This document shows, piece by piece, positions 13,424 through 26,756 of a stretch of DNA of 64,000 nt. The position numbers and the translations under genes were made by a program. Numbering within the stretch: position 1 is the first letter of the stretch; the number at the start of each line of letters is the position of its first letter. Source of the stretch: Brachionus plicatilis (Eukaryota > Rotifera > Eurotatoria > Ploima > Brachionidae); the NCBI GenBank assembly GCA_010279815.1, contig QEOQ01000180.1:1334451-1398450 (forward strand), read 5' to 3'. The notes beneath the pieces were generated by a model. It worked only from the letters and a program-made list of their open reading frames with translations, ran no database searches and was not told where the DNA came from.

Positions 13424-16400
13424 ATGAATGGCAAAACAGTCAGAAGTCGCTCTAATAGTCCGTCTAGTAGTGTTGATTCCATTTATAGAAAAAAATTGAA
13501 CAGTAATACTAGATTGATTAGAATTTATTTTATAACTATTTATTATTATAAGAAAAACCTATTAAAAGCCAAAAATCTCGAGAGGATGTGCAAGTTTTTA
13601 CAAGTTTACCACCTAAAGTCGAAGGAGAGATCAAATGCTACCTAAAATTACAAATAAGCAAAATAAATTTAGTAAACGAGCCTGCTAAAACTAATCAACC
13701 TGTAGCTAACAATGCTAGACAAAACCGGAACATTAAATCCAATTTAAAAGATAAAAATCCACCAAGCGATACCAAAAATGGTAATTTGATAGCTAGATGC
13801 ATTTGGTGGGGCGAAGAAGATACCACAGGCGCTGTTTTTAGGCCAAAAGTATTCGGCACAAACTGTTTGGATAACAAAATAAGTCAAACTTTAGCCAGGT
13901 ATATGGTACGAAGTGGACCAAAACAATTTGCAGCATACCTGAACGGTATTTTATGATTTTGTTAAAGAAAAAAATAATTTGTTTTATTCAATAAAGATAT
14001 GAAAACTTTGGATATTGATATTATTGATGACCAGAGCAAAAAAATAATTGCCAAGGTTCAAATAATGCAAATATCAGAACTTACACCTTCAAATTCAATA
14101 AAAGGGTAAGACCAAGTTTGACCACAAATTAAATTAAAAAAATGATAACAAATAATTATTTTGTAGCTATTTTCCAGCTTTTGATTCTAGTCAGATAAAA
14201 ATTGCTGATGTTTATGTTTCCATTCAATTTGAATCTGTTCATAAAAGTATTTTTTAGAGATCGTTTTTTTTTTTTTTTTTTAATTAAGTTTGATTTGAGA
14301 TTCGGTAGATAAAAAACGACCAAGTGACCAAAGTGAAAACAGTCGACCAGTGACACCAACACCTGCGAGCAATATTAACGATTTCAATACGAAATATGAC
14401 CAATTCGAAAAAAAACAGCTTGATTTGGCCAAAAACACCGAAGAAAATAAGTCAAAAGATATTTTTAAAAAATTGCCAAATTCTTTACTATTTAATTCAA
14501 ATTGTTACGTGAATACTTTAAATGAGGACATGATGGAGAAGAGCAAGAATCCCATAATTCAAAATTTGATTGAAAGAGGCCTCAAACTGAAGCAAGAAAT
14601 GTCCCAGTCGGCCATAAGTATTGAGCCTAAAGGTCTAGATTTAAAGCCTGTGCAGTCGGATGCAGCAACCTTTTATTCCATCATTTCGAACAAGACTGAT
14701 TTGTTTGACGATTATTTAGAAGAGGACAATGATGTGTCAAGACTCAGTGATCCATTGAATGACCATCAAATTTTATCAAATATTTTATATAGCCAAGAAT
14801 CGCCGAGCAAGAGCCTTTTGACAGAAGACCAAGAGCTCAAAAATTTGCTCGAGCCTCCTGATTTATTTACTCGACTGATAAAAAATGGTGAGCCCAAAAT
14901 TGACCACACTGTCTCGAGATGTTCCATTTTTTCACATGATCAAACAGATGACGAAAATTGTCGACACAATCCGAGAGTTTCCTTCGAAGTGCAAAGCTCG
15001 GACGGCGAAGGCTCAATATGCAATGATCGCTACATTGATATCCTCAGTCCGCAAAGAATTTCACTTCTTAATTTAATTCAAATATCAAAAATTAGCATAG
15101 ACAAGCTCATTTTTTTCAACAGTTCCATGATACAAAACATTTTTGACCAGCTCAATAGAACTCGCGAGCCATCGCCATCCCATCAATTGGCCACAAAATC
15201 TTCCAACTCAAAGTCAAAGCCTCCCCTTGCTGGCAAAAAATTTGACATGGCCAGTCTGTTTTTTATTGAATATCAATTTCCGGTAATGGGAAACATAATG
15301 GAAGAGTCAACTAATCCAATGTCCAGCCAAGTTATGCGGGTTGTGTCAAAAAAAATCGACAAAAAAGAAAGTACCAATGAGTGCTCGGTGATTTTTGACC
15401 ACCAAGCAGACTATTCTGTATTGTTCAATTCTCATTCTCTGGACTCTTGGTGGCGCTCGCACGCTTCATTTAAAATCTACATTCGTCCATTTGCTAATCA
15501 AAGCAATGTCAAAACAACTGCCATCAGCAACGCGTCAAGTGGTCCTCAATTAATTGGTCATGCCAGATTTTCTCTGAGAAACATTCTTAAATCGAAAAAT
15601 TTTAAACTTTTGAAAAGATTGGCAGTGAAAGATTTGGGCGGCAAACGAATCGGCACCCTAAATGTATCACTTGAGTTGTCTTCTGATTTGGAGGAATTTT
15701 TGATCAATTTGAAAAGGCTAAAAAATTCAGAAACACTGCCTGTTCAAAAAGCTAAATTTGAAAAAGAGCCAGAAAGAGTCCAAGAGCCAGTAATGACTAT
15801 TCAACCGTACGAGGCGAAAAGGACTCAGGAAGATACGGTGCCCATCAAAATGTTTTTGAGCATTAACGAGGCGCGAAGTTTTGTATCAGACTTCGAGGAT
15901 CCGGAAAAAATTTACCTAATCAGTCGCTTATTTTGGAATAAGGAAAAAATAAGATTTGAAGCATCGAAAAATTTTAACTGGACTGTTAACTTGGGCTTCA
16001 TGATAAACAGATCAATAATTTCTAACATGAAAAATAATTTTATGATCATCGAAGCTTGGAAAAAAAATTGTGCCAGTGTGTCCGATTCTCTAGTCGGAAC
16101 AATAAAACTTCCTCTGCACGAATTTTATCTCAAAATGAATGACTTTGGGTATTTAAGAGAGCATTTGGTTGATGCTGCCAAAATGCCTTTGATTGGAATT
16201 GACGGGTGGATAAGCGTATTTGATTTATTTACTGGTCAGAAAGTTGGAGAGATAAACATTTTGATGTCACTCGGGTCCCAAGAGCAAATTACTAATGCCC
16301 AAAAAACTCTATTTGACAAGAGTAAAATTAAAAATTCGAAAAAAAATGTGTTTCAAGAGCATTTTTTTAAAATTATTATGGACGATTTGAAAATTCATCC

Positions 16401-19400
16401 GGTCCGCCATGACTACAACAACGAGAACATTTTTGCTGAGTCAGAATACAATGTTAAGTATTCATTTCCGTCGACACCTCACAATGCAGGTTCATTGTCA
16501 ACTTCTATTTTTAATTCTCATATTTTATCAAAACGATTTGGCACAAAAAAACAATGTAAAATTGAACACAGGCTAATTTTGCCATCAGAAATTCCAGTTC
16601 AAAGTGAGTTGGTCAATTTGTTTCAAAATCAACCAAATAATTCGGTAAAATTTGAAATATGGTCACATGGCAGTTCTAGGGAAAGATTGATTGGACATGG
16701 TGAGCTTGGTGTAGACAAGCTGTTAAGCATTATTCAGAATTCCTCTCTTGAAGTCAATAACCGATCTTTTGTTATTCCATTGCTGCGAGCTGATGATGAA
16801 AAGAGTGTTAAATTTTCTGATTTTCAGTATGATAGATACATCGGTCAATTGCTCTTGACTATAGAATACAAAAAAGGTAAAATAATTGATGATTGTGTTA
16901 TTATTCCGCGTCAACTACCTGATCCTAATGATGTCCAAATGAGCATTGGAGTTCTGAGGGCTAATGGATTAAAAAAAGCATGTATTGATACAATTAATAG
17001 TGACGCATTTTATCAACAGAATTTCAATGTATATGTGAAATTTTCTTTGAAATTTTTAAACAGACCTTATGTAAGTTTTTAAATTTTTCAACATATTACA
17101 TGATCAGATTACTTTTTTTTTACTTTAATTTAATATCTTCCTAATTCGAATTTAAAAAAAATCAATTGAAAACTAAAATTGACTTATGGATGAAAGCTAG
17201 ATATTGGAGTCTAATCTTTATCTAAATACAAAAAATTAGTTAAAGTAAAATTCAGATAAGATATTTGTTTTATTTAGAATTCATTTTAAAAATTCAAATT
17301 TAAATAATTATTATTTAATTTAAAATTTAAATTTAAAGTCTAATTTTTAAAAATTAGAAATTAAATTGTTTTGAATTCTGTTTTTGATATACCTTAAATT
17401 TGATTTCATAACTAGTATCTTAAAAAATTATAAAAAAAATTATTGATAATTGATTAAGGTAAAATTTACTGCTTAGCTACTTGAATTTTATTTAAAAAGA
17501 TTTAAATGTTTATAAAACATTTTGGTATAAAAAAAAATTAAATCATCTGATTTTATAAAAAGCTTGATGTATTGCTTGTATTAAAGATGATTTAAGAAAC
17601 AAAAATAAATTTCCATTACAGCTTTTTAAAAATTCGTTTATTCTTTTTAAAAATAAACTATTAAATAAGGTTATATCCAGCATTTTTAGACACTTTAATT
17701 TAAACATTCAATTAAAATTTTTTTGATAAGCTAAAGATGAGCTTTAAAGAGATTAAATTTTAGTGGTAATTTGAAATTTGAAAAAAGTACCATCCATTCT
17801 TTTAAAATTTTACAATTAATTTGAATTTTTTTACTCAATATAACGTAATCATCCGAATTGAGTGACATGTCTTTAAAATAGAGTACTCTATTTTAGTGAC
17901 ACGCTGTTTTAACATGTAAAAGATTCCATAGTGACATGTCACTAAAAAATTTAATGACATGTCAGTAAATTCGGATAAATTGTAGTTTAATTAAAAAAAA
18001 TTTCAAAGGATTTTAGGCAAACAAGAGTGATTGCATGTTCCCCAAATGGCTATTCATTAGATTTTTTTGACTATTTTGACATTAATTGTCCACTTTTATC
18101 TAAATACGACTCTTCTTCGAAAAAAACACTTAGCTTAGCAGAACAAATCGAGCTTGGTCAAATAGTTTTTGAAGTATGGTCAAGAAATTCCGATTCATAC
18201 ATCAAAGTAAATTTTTCAATCTATAATTCAAATGATAAAATTATTTTTATTCTAGAATACTTCCGATGTTTTGCTTGGTTCTTGTACAGTTAGTTTGGAA
18301 CCTTTATTAGAGAACAGAATTGGGGTAAGAGGTTGGATGCCAATCAAAACAGTCACAGAGCCATCACAACAAGAAATTGGAAATCTCGAACTCACAATTC
18401 GGTTTGTTAAGGCAGATGACTTTACTAGGATCATAAGATCTGCTAAAGAAATTGGCTGGAAGCCTTCTAGTGATTTTATTATAAAACAAACCATTCCGGA
18501 TAATTCAAAGTCAAACAAAGTACCAAAATACCATGAAATCTGCTTAAATACAGATCCTGTTGAGGATATTGAGCCAAAAACAAATCCCATGAGTGCCAAA
18601 AACATGGTCAAATGTCTAGTTGAGATAGAAAAAGCGATTCATTTACCAAAGGTTTATGAAGAAAAATCCACTCGATGCTTTGAACCCGATGCTTTTGTTT
18701 CGTTTAACACAAATATGGATAATATGTGCGATATTACTGAGACAAAAGTTTGTTCTCAATCAAGTTCACCGATTTGGAATTTTCAGTCATTGACAAATGT
18801 AGACTCGGACTTTTTCATAGATGAATTAAAATATTTTGTCTTTAAAGTTTGGCACAAAAATCCAGAGTCAAATGGTCTAAACAAACTTCTGGGCTGTGTT
18901 TCAGTCGATCTCAAACCTTTAATGTGCGGACTTTCTCATCTAAGTGGCTGGTACAACATACAGGACTCAGTCGGCAATAGTCAGGGTCAGCTTAAGATAA
19001 ACATTCTTCCGCAGGAGAATTTATTTGAAATTAAAGAAGCTTATTTAAAACGCAAAAAAAATCGTTCTCAGGACGAAAAAAAGTCTTCTCTGTACATTAC
19101 CAAGCACGAAACTTCATCTATTTCATCTTTTAGCAATCAACCACAGTCGCTTCAATCTACTCAGTCCTTGACTAGTTTTAGGTCCGAGTCTGTTCTTTCA
19201 ACCAAAAGTGACAATGTCCAAGAAATTATCAAAGATAAAAACGAGCTAAAGATCGGTCTGTTGGAAAAACTCAGCGAATTAGACCAACTAAATAAGATGC
19301 TTAAGCAAAGGCTAGAGATCAAAAATGAAAAAGTCAATTTTGTTCCACAACCAGCTACTGAATTGATTATTCAGTCGGAAATAAAAATCGAAGATCAAAT

Positions 19401-21042
19401 CGTAAGAAATGAAAAAATAATCGAAACGATAGAAATTGTTGAAAAAGAAGAAAAAATTGAAATTAAAAAGGATGATAAAAAAAGTGCTGACCAAAACGAA
19501 GAGATCAAATTCGAGCCTATTAGAAATTTACTTGACTCATTCTGGGCTGAATCGAGTGATGGAAAATCGGCTCAGTATGACATAGTTAACTTGATTGAAT
19601 CAGACAAAATTGAAAATTTGCCTCCATCATGTCCGGTATTAGTTTAAAAATTAAATTTTTTATTGATTTAATTTTTAAAATTTTAAGATCAATAACCAGG
19701 ATGATGAGGATGAGTCTGAATCGAATCAATTGGATGAAAATTTGAATGATACAGATTTGGATCAAACAGGTAATTTGAATGCAAGCTATGAAATAATTCC
19801 GTGCAGACAACAAAATACACAATCACCTCAAATAGACACCTATGAAATTGTCGAGAATGTAATCGATTGTAACCAAGTGGAATTAGATGACCAAAAGTGT
19901 CAAAGTGAAGATCTGAACGAGATAGACAACAATAAATCGTTGCTAGTTTATGGAACCGAGAGTGAAAATGATGATAATGATTTGAACAATAATAACGATT
20001 CAAAAAATGAAGAAGAAAATTTAACTGTTATTATACCTGAAGAATTAAACAAAATTACTGACGAAGTTAGTGAGAATAGAGATATCGAAGAGAACCGCGA
20101 GGAAAAAGAAGAGAATCGTCAAGTTATGGAAAAAGATAAAAGTCCAAACCAGACTGGCACCAAAAGCAAAGATTCAGCTTTTAAAATTCCGAATTATTTT
20201 CTACCAAGAGACGATCTTGAAAAGACCATGAAACAACTCCATTTTAACTATGTAAATGTAAGTTTAATGTGACTAATTTGAGTCTTTTGCGTTATGTGAA
20301 CACTAATGTTCATCTATTTGATGTAAGAAAATTATGACTATTAAATTTAGAATTTACTTTTTTGATAGATGGCAAGATTTTTTATTTGGAGAACATTCTT
20401 TATTCAATTGATTAAAATAAAATATAAAGTTTTATATCAACTTAGAAATTTTTTACAGATAATCAATTTTTTTATCTTTTGAAAAAAGAACCTTTTTAAG
20501 GTATTTTGTAAATTTTAAATTTTACGAGAAAAATGTTCTTTTCAATATTAACAAATATATACATTTTACTTAAACTAAGTTACAATAGTTGTTCTCATTA
20601 TAAAAAAATCTCTCCAAATGAAAAAAATATATATGAATTCTTTGCAAGGTACTTTTAATTCTGCATTAACTCATTGCATTTGATTTGCTAGAGATTGTTT
20701 TTTAGTTTTTTAAAAAAATATATCTTCTAATTTTTTAAAATCACTCAAAAAGTAAGCCCTAATGTAAACAAAATTGAAGAAGGTCAGAAATTTCACTTAT
20801 TTGGTGAACCAGTGTTCGCATTACGCAATAAACCAATATATTAATAGATGTTTGATATAAAAATTTATTAGATAAAGGAAAAACAAGATGAGAGTGATAA
20901 TGAAAATGAAAAAGAGAGTGAAAAAAATGAACAAACACTAAAGACAAGAATTAAATCAACAGATATACTGTCTCAAAATAAAAGTTTACTTAAGCATGAC
21001 TTAAGTCGAATAAATAAAATTTTTTACTCTAAATTTAATTAA
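13424..21042 (+). CDS. C2CD3: C2CD3-like centriolar C2-domain protein
   Basis: C2CD3 acts at the distal end of centrioles and is needed for centriole elongation, distal appendages and cilium formation. Nine exons: 13424-13502, 13553-13945, 13997-14105, 14167-14246, 14309-17070, 18009-18206, 18256-19635, 19688-20257, 20872-21042; about 1,913 residues, shorter than the human protein. The family N-terminus is clear: SLPPKVEGEIKCYLKLQISK, then RCIWWGEEDTTGAVFRPK and YMVRSGPKQFAAYL. Several degenerate C2 repeats follow in exons 5-7 (e.g. LIGHARFSLRNIL, LLGSCTVSLEPLL, LLGCVSVDLKPLM). The C-terminal third is acidic and low-complexity, then a short end DLSRINKIFYSKFN. Exon 6 uses the acceptor at 18008, which keeps phase; the nearer AG does not. 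The last intron is long (614 bases), so a small missed exon there is possible. Intron 5 holds a small palindromic element. Confidence 0.88.
17851..17976. mobile_element. Small palindromic MITE-like element in C2CD3 intron 5
   Basis: The ends are inverted copies: ATCCGAATTGAGTGACATGT on the left and, reverse complemented, ATCCGAATTTACTGACATGT on the right. Inside are the perfect palindromes AAAATAGAGTACTCTATTTT (17876-17895) and TAGTGACATGTCACTA (about 17930-17945). Size and structure fit a MITE or foldback element. No target duplication was identified. Confidence 0.6.
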
Positions 21043-21471
21043 TTTTTACGATAAGATTTTTATAAAATTAAATATTTTAATCACAATGTTTAATGCCAAT
21101 ATATAACTTTTATTTTTTGAATTAAACAATTTTATTTCATTTTTTTAAATAAATTTTTTCAAAAGCATATCAAATTTAAAAATCCTTATAAATGCCTACG
21201 AACATTCATATATTTGAAATTATGTAATTTTTAAGCCAATTGTATACAATCACTACCAAAATCTTATTTTAACATATTTTTTTATATATGATATTTAAAA
21301 AATTTTAGAAATCATAGCTTAGTCTATTATGATTAAATCCGAATCAAACATTGATTTGTGAAATAATATCTTTTATTTGATATTAATTTTAGTTTATCGT
21401 CAAATTTTAATAATGATTTAAAAATAAACGAAAACTTGTAAATAATATTTATTAATTTTCAGAATAACATT
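21043..21471. other. Convergent 3' intergenic region C2CD3 / DNAJC22
   Basis: Only AT-rich sequence is seen between the two stop codons. It should contain both 3' UTRs and polyadenylation sites. No gene or repeat is supported. Confidence 0.5.
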
Positions 21472-22635
21472 TTACATTTCAGATTTTTTATTCTGATCGA
21501 TTCTATTTCTTCTATGTTCTGACAAAATGTTGCATGACTGTTGAACATCCATAAATATTTTCTCTGCATTTATCTTTTTCTCCATATCCTTCGAAAAAAA
21601 ACGTAAATGAAATTGAAAGCAAAAAAATTTTAAAACCTTATATTTGTCAGGGTGCCACTTTCTAGACAGCATTCTACACCGTTGATCAATATCTTGTTGA
21701 GTAGAACGCTCATTTAATTCCAAAATCTATTTGAATTAAATTATATTCAATTATTTAGCTATTTCCAAATTTACTTTATAAGCATGGGCTATGGCTTCAG
21801 GATCATAGCCATAGTAGAAGTGGTTGATTAATCTTCGAAGTCCATGCGCTTGATAAAAATCCCAAAGCATCTTTAAAACTTCGCGTGCTTTCTTCATTTC
21901 TTCTGTGTTGTACAATTTCTCAAAATATTCGCTTATGGTCACCTTTTCACCTTTATATTCCAAAGTAGCATTGTTCCAGATAAACAAACCTAATAGACCC
22001 GAAAAAATAGCAAAGCCTAGACCTAAATGAAAAATCCTTGTAATTAATTTTCTTTTATTTACTCTCTCAAAATAATCATTGTCCCATTTTAAATTCCAAT
22101 TGAGAAGTAATGCAGCAAATATTGATGCATTGAAAATTGAGGTCGATTGTTTTATTGAGTCAAAAAAAAGAGATAAATATGAACCCAAAAGAGGCCATTC
22201 AAACGAGCATCTTATAGGACCCTCGGTTCCTATCAGGTAAACAACACATGCAACAATAATCGGACTTAAGAATTTGACCAAAATTTCAGACCAATGATAA
22301 CTAAGCTCATTGCCGGAAATTGATAAACAGTTCATTGCTAAGTAGCCAAATAAGGATCCTACAGCAATTGAACTAATGAAACGAGATGTCATAAACAAAG
22401 GTGTCTTTAATTGATCTTGTTGTAATCTTAGCTTTTCCATGAAAATTTTATCCTCATTTGCTTCTCTTACATATTCAGGTAATCGATAGACATCTCTGAG
22501 AAATGCGATTAAAAATCCCCCAAGGGTTATCATGTATATGAATCCTTGTTTGTCTCGTTTCAAATAAAAATGATGCAGACCGAACAAGCCGCCAAAAAGC
22601 CAAATTACGTAAGCTGTTTTGATTGATTTAGTCAT
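21472..22635 (-). CDS. DNAJC22: DNAJC22 (Wurst-type) membrane J-domain protein
   Basis: A multipass membrane co-chaperone linked in insects to clathrin-mediated endocytosis. Exons 22635-21775, 21726-21637, 21588-21472 give about 355 residues, close to the usual length. The N-terminus is a TM2-like domain (KTAYVIWLFGGLFGLHHFYL), followed by several hydrophobic segments across exon 1. The J domain is C-terminal, as is characteristic, with the HPD motif in SRKWHPDKYK followed by EKIFMDVQQSCNILSEHRR. The last intron (21636-21589) is 48 bases, divisible by three and free of stops, so retaining it would add 16 residues (VLKFFCFQF...) right after HPDKYK without breaking the frame. Splicing it gives the normal J-domain spacing. 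The gene converges on C2CD3, 429 bases away. Confidence 0.92.
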
Positions 22636-23848
22636 CTTAAATCGATCATTAGATTTTTTTTAAATTTCTAAATATTAAACTTGTAAATTCAAGTGATGAC
22701 ATAATCATCAAACTAAATAAATTTCTTATCTAGTTTATTTTATTTTTTGACTAGAATTTTAGTATCTGTTCATTTTCTCGTCATTTAAATAAAATAATAT
22801 TTAAATTGTATTGACGAGAAAGCAGAATCGTAGGTTAAATAATTCCTAAAACGTCGACATATTTTTAATTTTAATATTAATTTTCAAAAGAAGATATTTT
22901 GTTTTTAAAAAAAAATTTTTTTTATTATTTTTATGCAAAAAATTAAATAAAAAAGATGCGTACTTTTTTCTAAAAATGCGTAAAAAATAAATAAAGATAT
23001 ATTTTTTGGTTAATCAATATTTTAAAAATTTCTTAAATTTTTATTTTTGCCCTTTATCCTGTATAATTTTGACCAACAATTTTTCTTATGTAAGTGAACA
23101 GAATTAATTAATAATTGTTAATTTTGAATAGTAATTTACTGTAAAAAGTTAATTTCCATATGAAGTGTATTCAATATTTGCGAAATTTTTTCTTTTTTTG
23201 TTAAGCCTTTGAGAAAATCATAAGGCATTTTATAAAATTAATTTATCGGATTTAGTTAAATAAAAAGATTTTCTCCACCAGGAATTTTTATCAGAGTTTA
23301 TATATAAAAACTGTTTGTTTAAAGGCATGAAAATTTAGTTAAATTCAAGAAAAAAATTTTTCTAGTCCTAAGATTCTTTTCTTAAGAATTTGTGAATTTG
23401 GCTATAAATCAAAATAAATTTATTCATGTTTTTTAAGTATTTACCAATTTTTTCGATTCTTCTTGTGAAGATTTTTTATGTCTTAAACGAATTTCAAATA
23501 AAATCAATTGATCCAAATTTTGTTTATTTTTAAAAGGAATTTTTTTTTTCCTTTTTTTTTATTTTTTTTAAATAAACCGATAGAGCTTAGCCTGAAAAAA
23601 AAAACAAGACTCATTACCTCTTGATTTTGGCTAAAATACTCAGCTTCTTTTTTTAAAAGCCTACCTATAATTACGGCTATTTTAGTGAAAAATCAATATT
23701 TCATTTTAAGAATAAAGGTAATTTGTTATAAAAGTGTGATTGAAATTTTTTAAAATATGATATGTTTTCTTCTTTATAAAAATGAATCAAATTTAAATTA
23801 TAAAAAAATTTGAATAAAAAAAATTCTTAGCTAATAGAGGTAGTGGAT
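22636..23848. other. Gene-free AT-rich interval
   Basis: Lies between the start of DNAJC22 and the end of the TRMT9B-like gene, both on the minus strand. It holds homopolymer-rich sequence with no coding exon, RNA gene or clear repeat. It must include the DNAJC22 promoter. Confidence 0.5.
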
Positions 23849-25489
23849 TTAAATGGGGTTTAATTTTTCTTTTCTGGCACATATACTCCAATTTCCATGA
23901 TCATAATATGACTCATAGATAACCAGCTCTGGACAATGCTGCTTGACCATATTATCAAGCTCATTTTTTCGAAAAACGTGGTAAAATCTTTTATTAAGAG
24001 AATTATCTCTATCTTCAGCATCATCATCATTAGGGTCATCATTTGACTGTGATTGAATAAAACCATCTGTTTGATTATTTGCGGGCGAACATTGATTTAC
24101 TGGCGATGCTGACGATGCGGACAATGAAGATATGCTCAAAGACAAATCTGATTTTTCTTTATGATCTACTGTGTCTTCACAATTCTCAAACGTATCTTGA
24201 CAACTACTGTGAGGAAATTTTCGTATTGTAAAATTTTTGGGCAATAGATCTTTATGTTCATCGATAATTTTCTTATATTTTTGGATCGAAGTTGGTTCTT
24301 CAATCAAAGATTTTGCTTTGGAAAAAATTGGACTCGAGAATTTTTCAGAAGATTCATCACTTTCTTCCTTTGACAGAACTTTTTGAGAAAAGAATCTTTT
24401 TAAAGAATCGACAAAATTAGTTTTTTTTGTTGGCTCAGATTCATCACTCTCATTTTTAATTGAATTTTCATCAAAAAGCATTTGGCTATCTTCAGGGATG
24501 GAATTTTTTTCAGGACTTTCGTCTGGTCCTTGTTGATTTGAATCATTTTTTTGGCTATTTAGGCTCACGGTCCGACTGAATCTTTCGGGAACAAGTTCAT
24601 CATTCGAATCCTCGCTATTAACAGCCGAATTGTTGCTCAGATCTCTTCTTAGATTAACTTTTAATCTTGGTTCGGTGCTAGTCGAATTCAAATTAAGCAT
24701 TGGGACTAGGACGTCTTGACTTTTAAATTTTCTTAGCCGCTGCTCCATCGCCCAAACATATATCATAATTTTTCCACCAGGCTTTAAGATTCTTGCTAAT
24801 TCTTGAATAGCTAGGATTCTTCGTCTAGATGTGCTCAAATGATGAATAACACCAATGGAAATAACAGCATCAAAAAGATTAGACCTGAAATTTAGACAAA
24901 TAAAATTTTACAGAAAATTATAATTTTTTAATTTTTTAAAGATCACCTAAATGGCAAACTAAGATTGTCACATATAACAATTTGATTTTTATTACACATA
25001 GATGAACTTGAAGCATTTCGATAACAAGCTAATTGACTCAATGAGGCAGAGCGATCTGACCCAATAGGAAAAATAAGACTATTAATATTTAAATATTTAC
25101 CTTCGCCACATCCAACGTCAGCTTATTTAAATAGAAAAGTTTTTTTAATTAATTTTTTTTTAATTAAGTCTCTTACCGATTAGGGAATAAGGCTCGATGT
25201 GGATAAGAAAAAGTCTAACTTTAGGCCATTCATTTTTTTTACGTGACAAAATTCCATTTTGCTTTTGTTTTAAATTTTTTTTGAACGTAAGCTTAGGGTT
25301 TTTTTTTACGTTGACGATTCCATAATCATCATCACAATTTTCCTTTATGTTTTCTTCATTCTGGGCTTCGTTTTGGTTTTTTTTTTGACCATGTTGCGAA
25401 AATTCATCATATTTTGAGGATATTCGCTCATAAACATTGTGTACAAATATTTTTTCAAGATTAGACCAGTACTTTTCGTCTTCTTCCAT
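23849..25489 (-). CDS. TRMT9B: TRM9-like tRNA methyltransferase (TRMT9B / ALKBH8-MTase family)
   Basis: Class I SAM-dependent methyltransferase related to yeast Trm9 and the ALKBH8 methyltransferase, which finish wobble-uridine modification of tRNAs. Exons 25489-25177, 25121-24947, 24884-23849, about 507 residues. Motifs: N-terminal [23 protein letters not shown] motif [20 protein letters not shown], post-[41 protein letters not shown], and the C-terminal [13 protein letters not shown] ... [13 protein letters not shown]. As in animal TRMT9B, a long serine- and acidic-rich disordered segment (about 180 residues) sits between YVWAMEQR and RFYHVF. An extra lysine/asparagine-rich insert interrupts the N-terminus before EWPKVRLFL. 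The ATG at 25489 is the first in frame; the upstream frame has no better one. No AlkB or RRM domain is present, which favours TRMT9B over ALKBH8. Confidence 0.88.
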
Positions 25490-26756
25490 GCATTTATTCT
25501 CATTCAAGTCAATTCAAAAATTTAAATCATCTATAAGTCAAAAATAAATTTACAAAAAAAAACTCGAGAATGAAAAATCTATCTTTAAAGACCAATGAAT
25601 AAAAAATCTGCGTTTTCTCTTGTTAAAAATCAAAACCTTAGAAAATTTTCGATTATTCAGTCTAAAATAATTTTGTTTTATTTCCTTAAGTATGAAGCGA
25701 TTCATAATTTTGCAAATAATTTAAATTATTTTTTTTCATATTACTGTTGTTTTAAAATTTTATTTTATTTTCTGCTTAAGCGATAATTTTTGATAACAAT
25801 TAATTATAATCAACAAAAAAAATCTAAATTGAATTTTTTCAAAAATTGTTTTTTAAAATAAATCTTTAAATATTAAATTTGAAAGGCGTTTTTAAACGAC
25901 AAAAATGAAATATTTTGAAACTAATTATTAATCGATAAATTATATTTGCATTTAAATAACAAAAGCACAATGACAATTAGCATAAAATTATCTTAGAACA
26001 ATTATTATAAAATAGCCTTTTCTAAAGAGTTAAAAAATAAAATTAAATGATAAGAATAAATTTTCCTAAGAATTGATTAAATTTTTTTAAACTCAAATCT
26101 ATAAAAGTGATTTAAAATTATTTTAATTTTGAAAATTTCACTTCTTTATTCACAGAATTTTCGAAATCAAACAAACTTCTTACACAGTTTTCATAAATAT
26201 TTTAAAATCGTCTCTAAAATTTTATTTTAATTTACTGTCAAATTCAATTAATATTAATTTATTTTATTGTCATGCTACATAAAGTTTTTACATCATCAAC
26301 TTTATTTAGATTTCGTGTATCATATATTGATTTCTTTGAAACTCATCTAGCGTTATTGACGAAATAAATAAAAATGAAATAATTTTAAGGGAGGAAGAAG
26401 GCTAGAAGCACATAGAAATATAACAAAAAAATCGATAGTAGACTCTAATTTTCTTAGTGATTCTATTTAATTATATTTTCATTTTCTTCAAAAATTTCAA
26501 ATCAACTAAGAATACACTGAGAATTTCAATAATTGAATTTTTAAATTTTCAAAAAGTATTTACATAACGAAACTGATTAAAAATTAAAAATAATTACACC
26601 ACACATAATCAAAATTTATTAATTTGCCTAAATTTCTTTATTAATATAATTATCAATTTAAAAAAATAGAGACAAAACAATTGAATTGAATTAAAAAATA
26701 TTTAAACAAATTTTCAATTATAAAAAAATTCGTCTCTAAACAATTAAAAAATTAGA
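25490..26756. other. Divergent intergenic region
   Basis: Separates two divergently transcribed genes and should contain both promoters. AT-rich throughout. No coding exon, RNA gene or repeat could be supported. Confidence 0.5.

Noticed and set aside
18000..18020. Acceptor TTTTAG at 18016 as the start of C2CD3 exon 6
   Set aside because: It breaks the reading phase. The acceptor ending at 18008 keeps the frame and gives DFRQTRVIACSPNG.
22800..23650. Search for a gene in the long gap between DNAJC22 and the TRMT9B-like gene
   Set aside because: No open frame with coding composition, no tRNA fold and no repeat boundaries were seen.
25090..25121. A GT donor (GAAG|GTAAAT) that would make a 21-base microexon in the TRMT9B-like gene
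   Set aside because: Reading straight through gives [11 protein letters not shown], the expected methyltransferase motif I, so no splice is needed.
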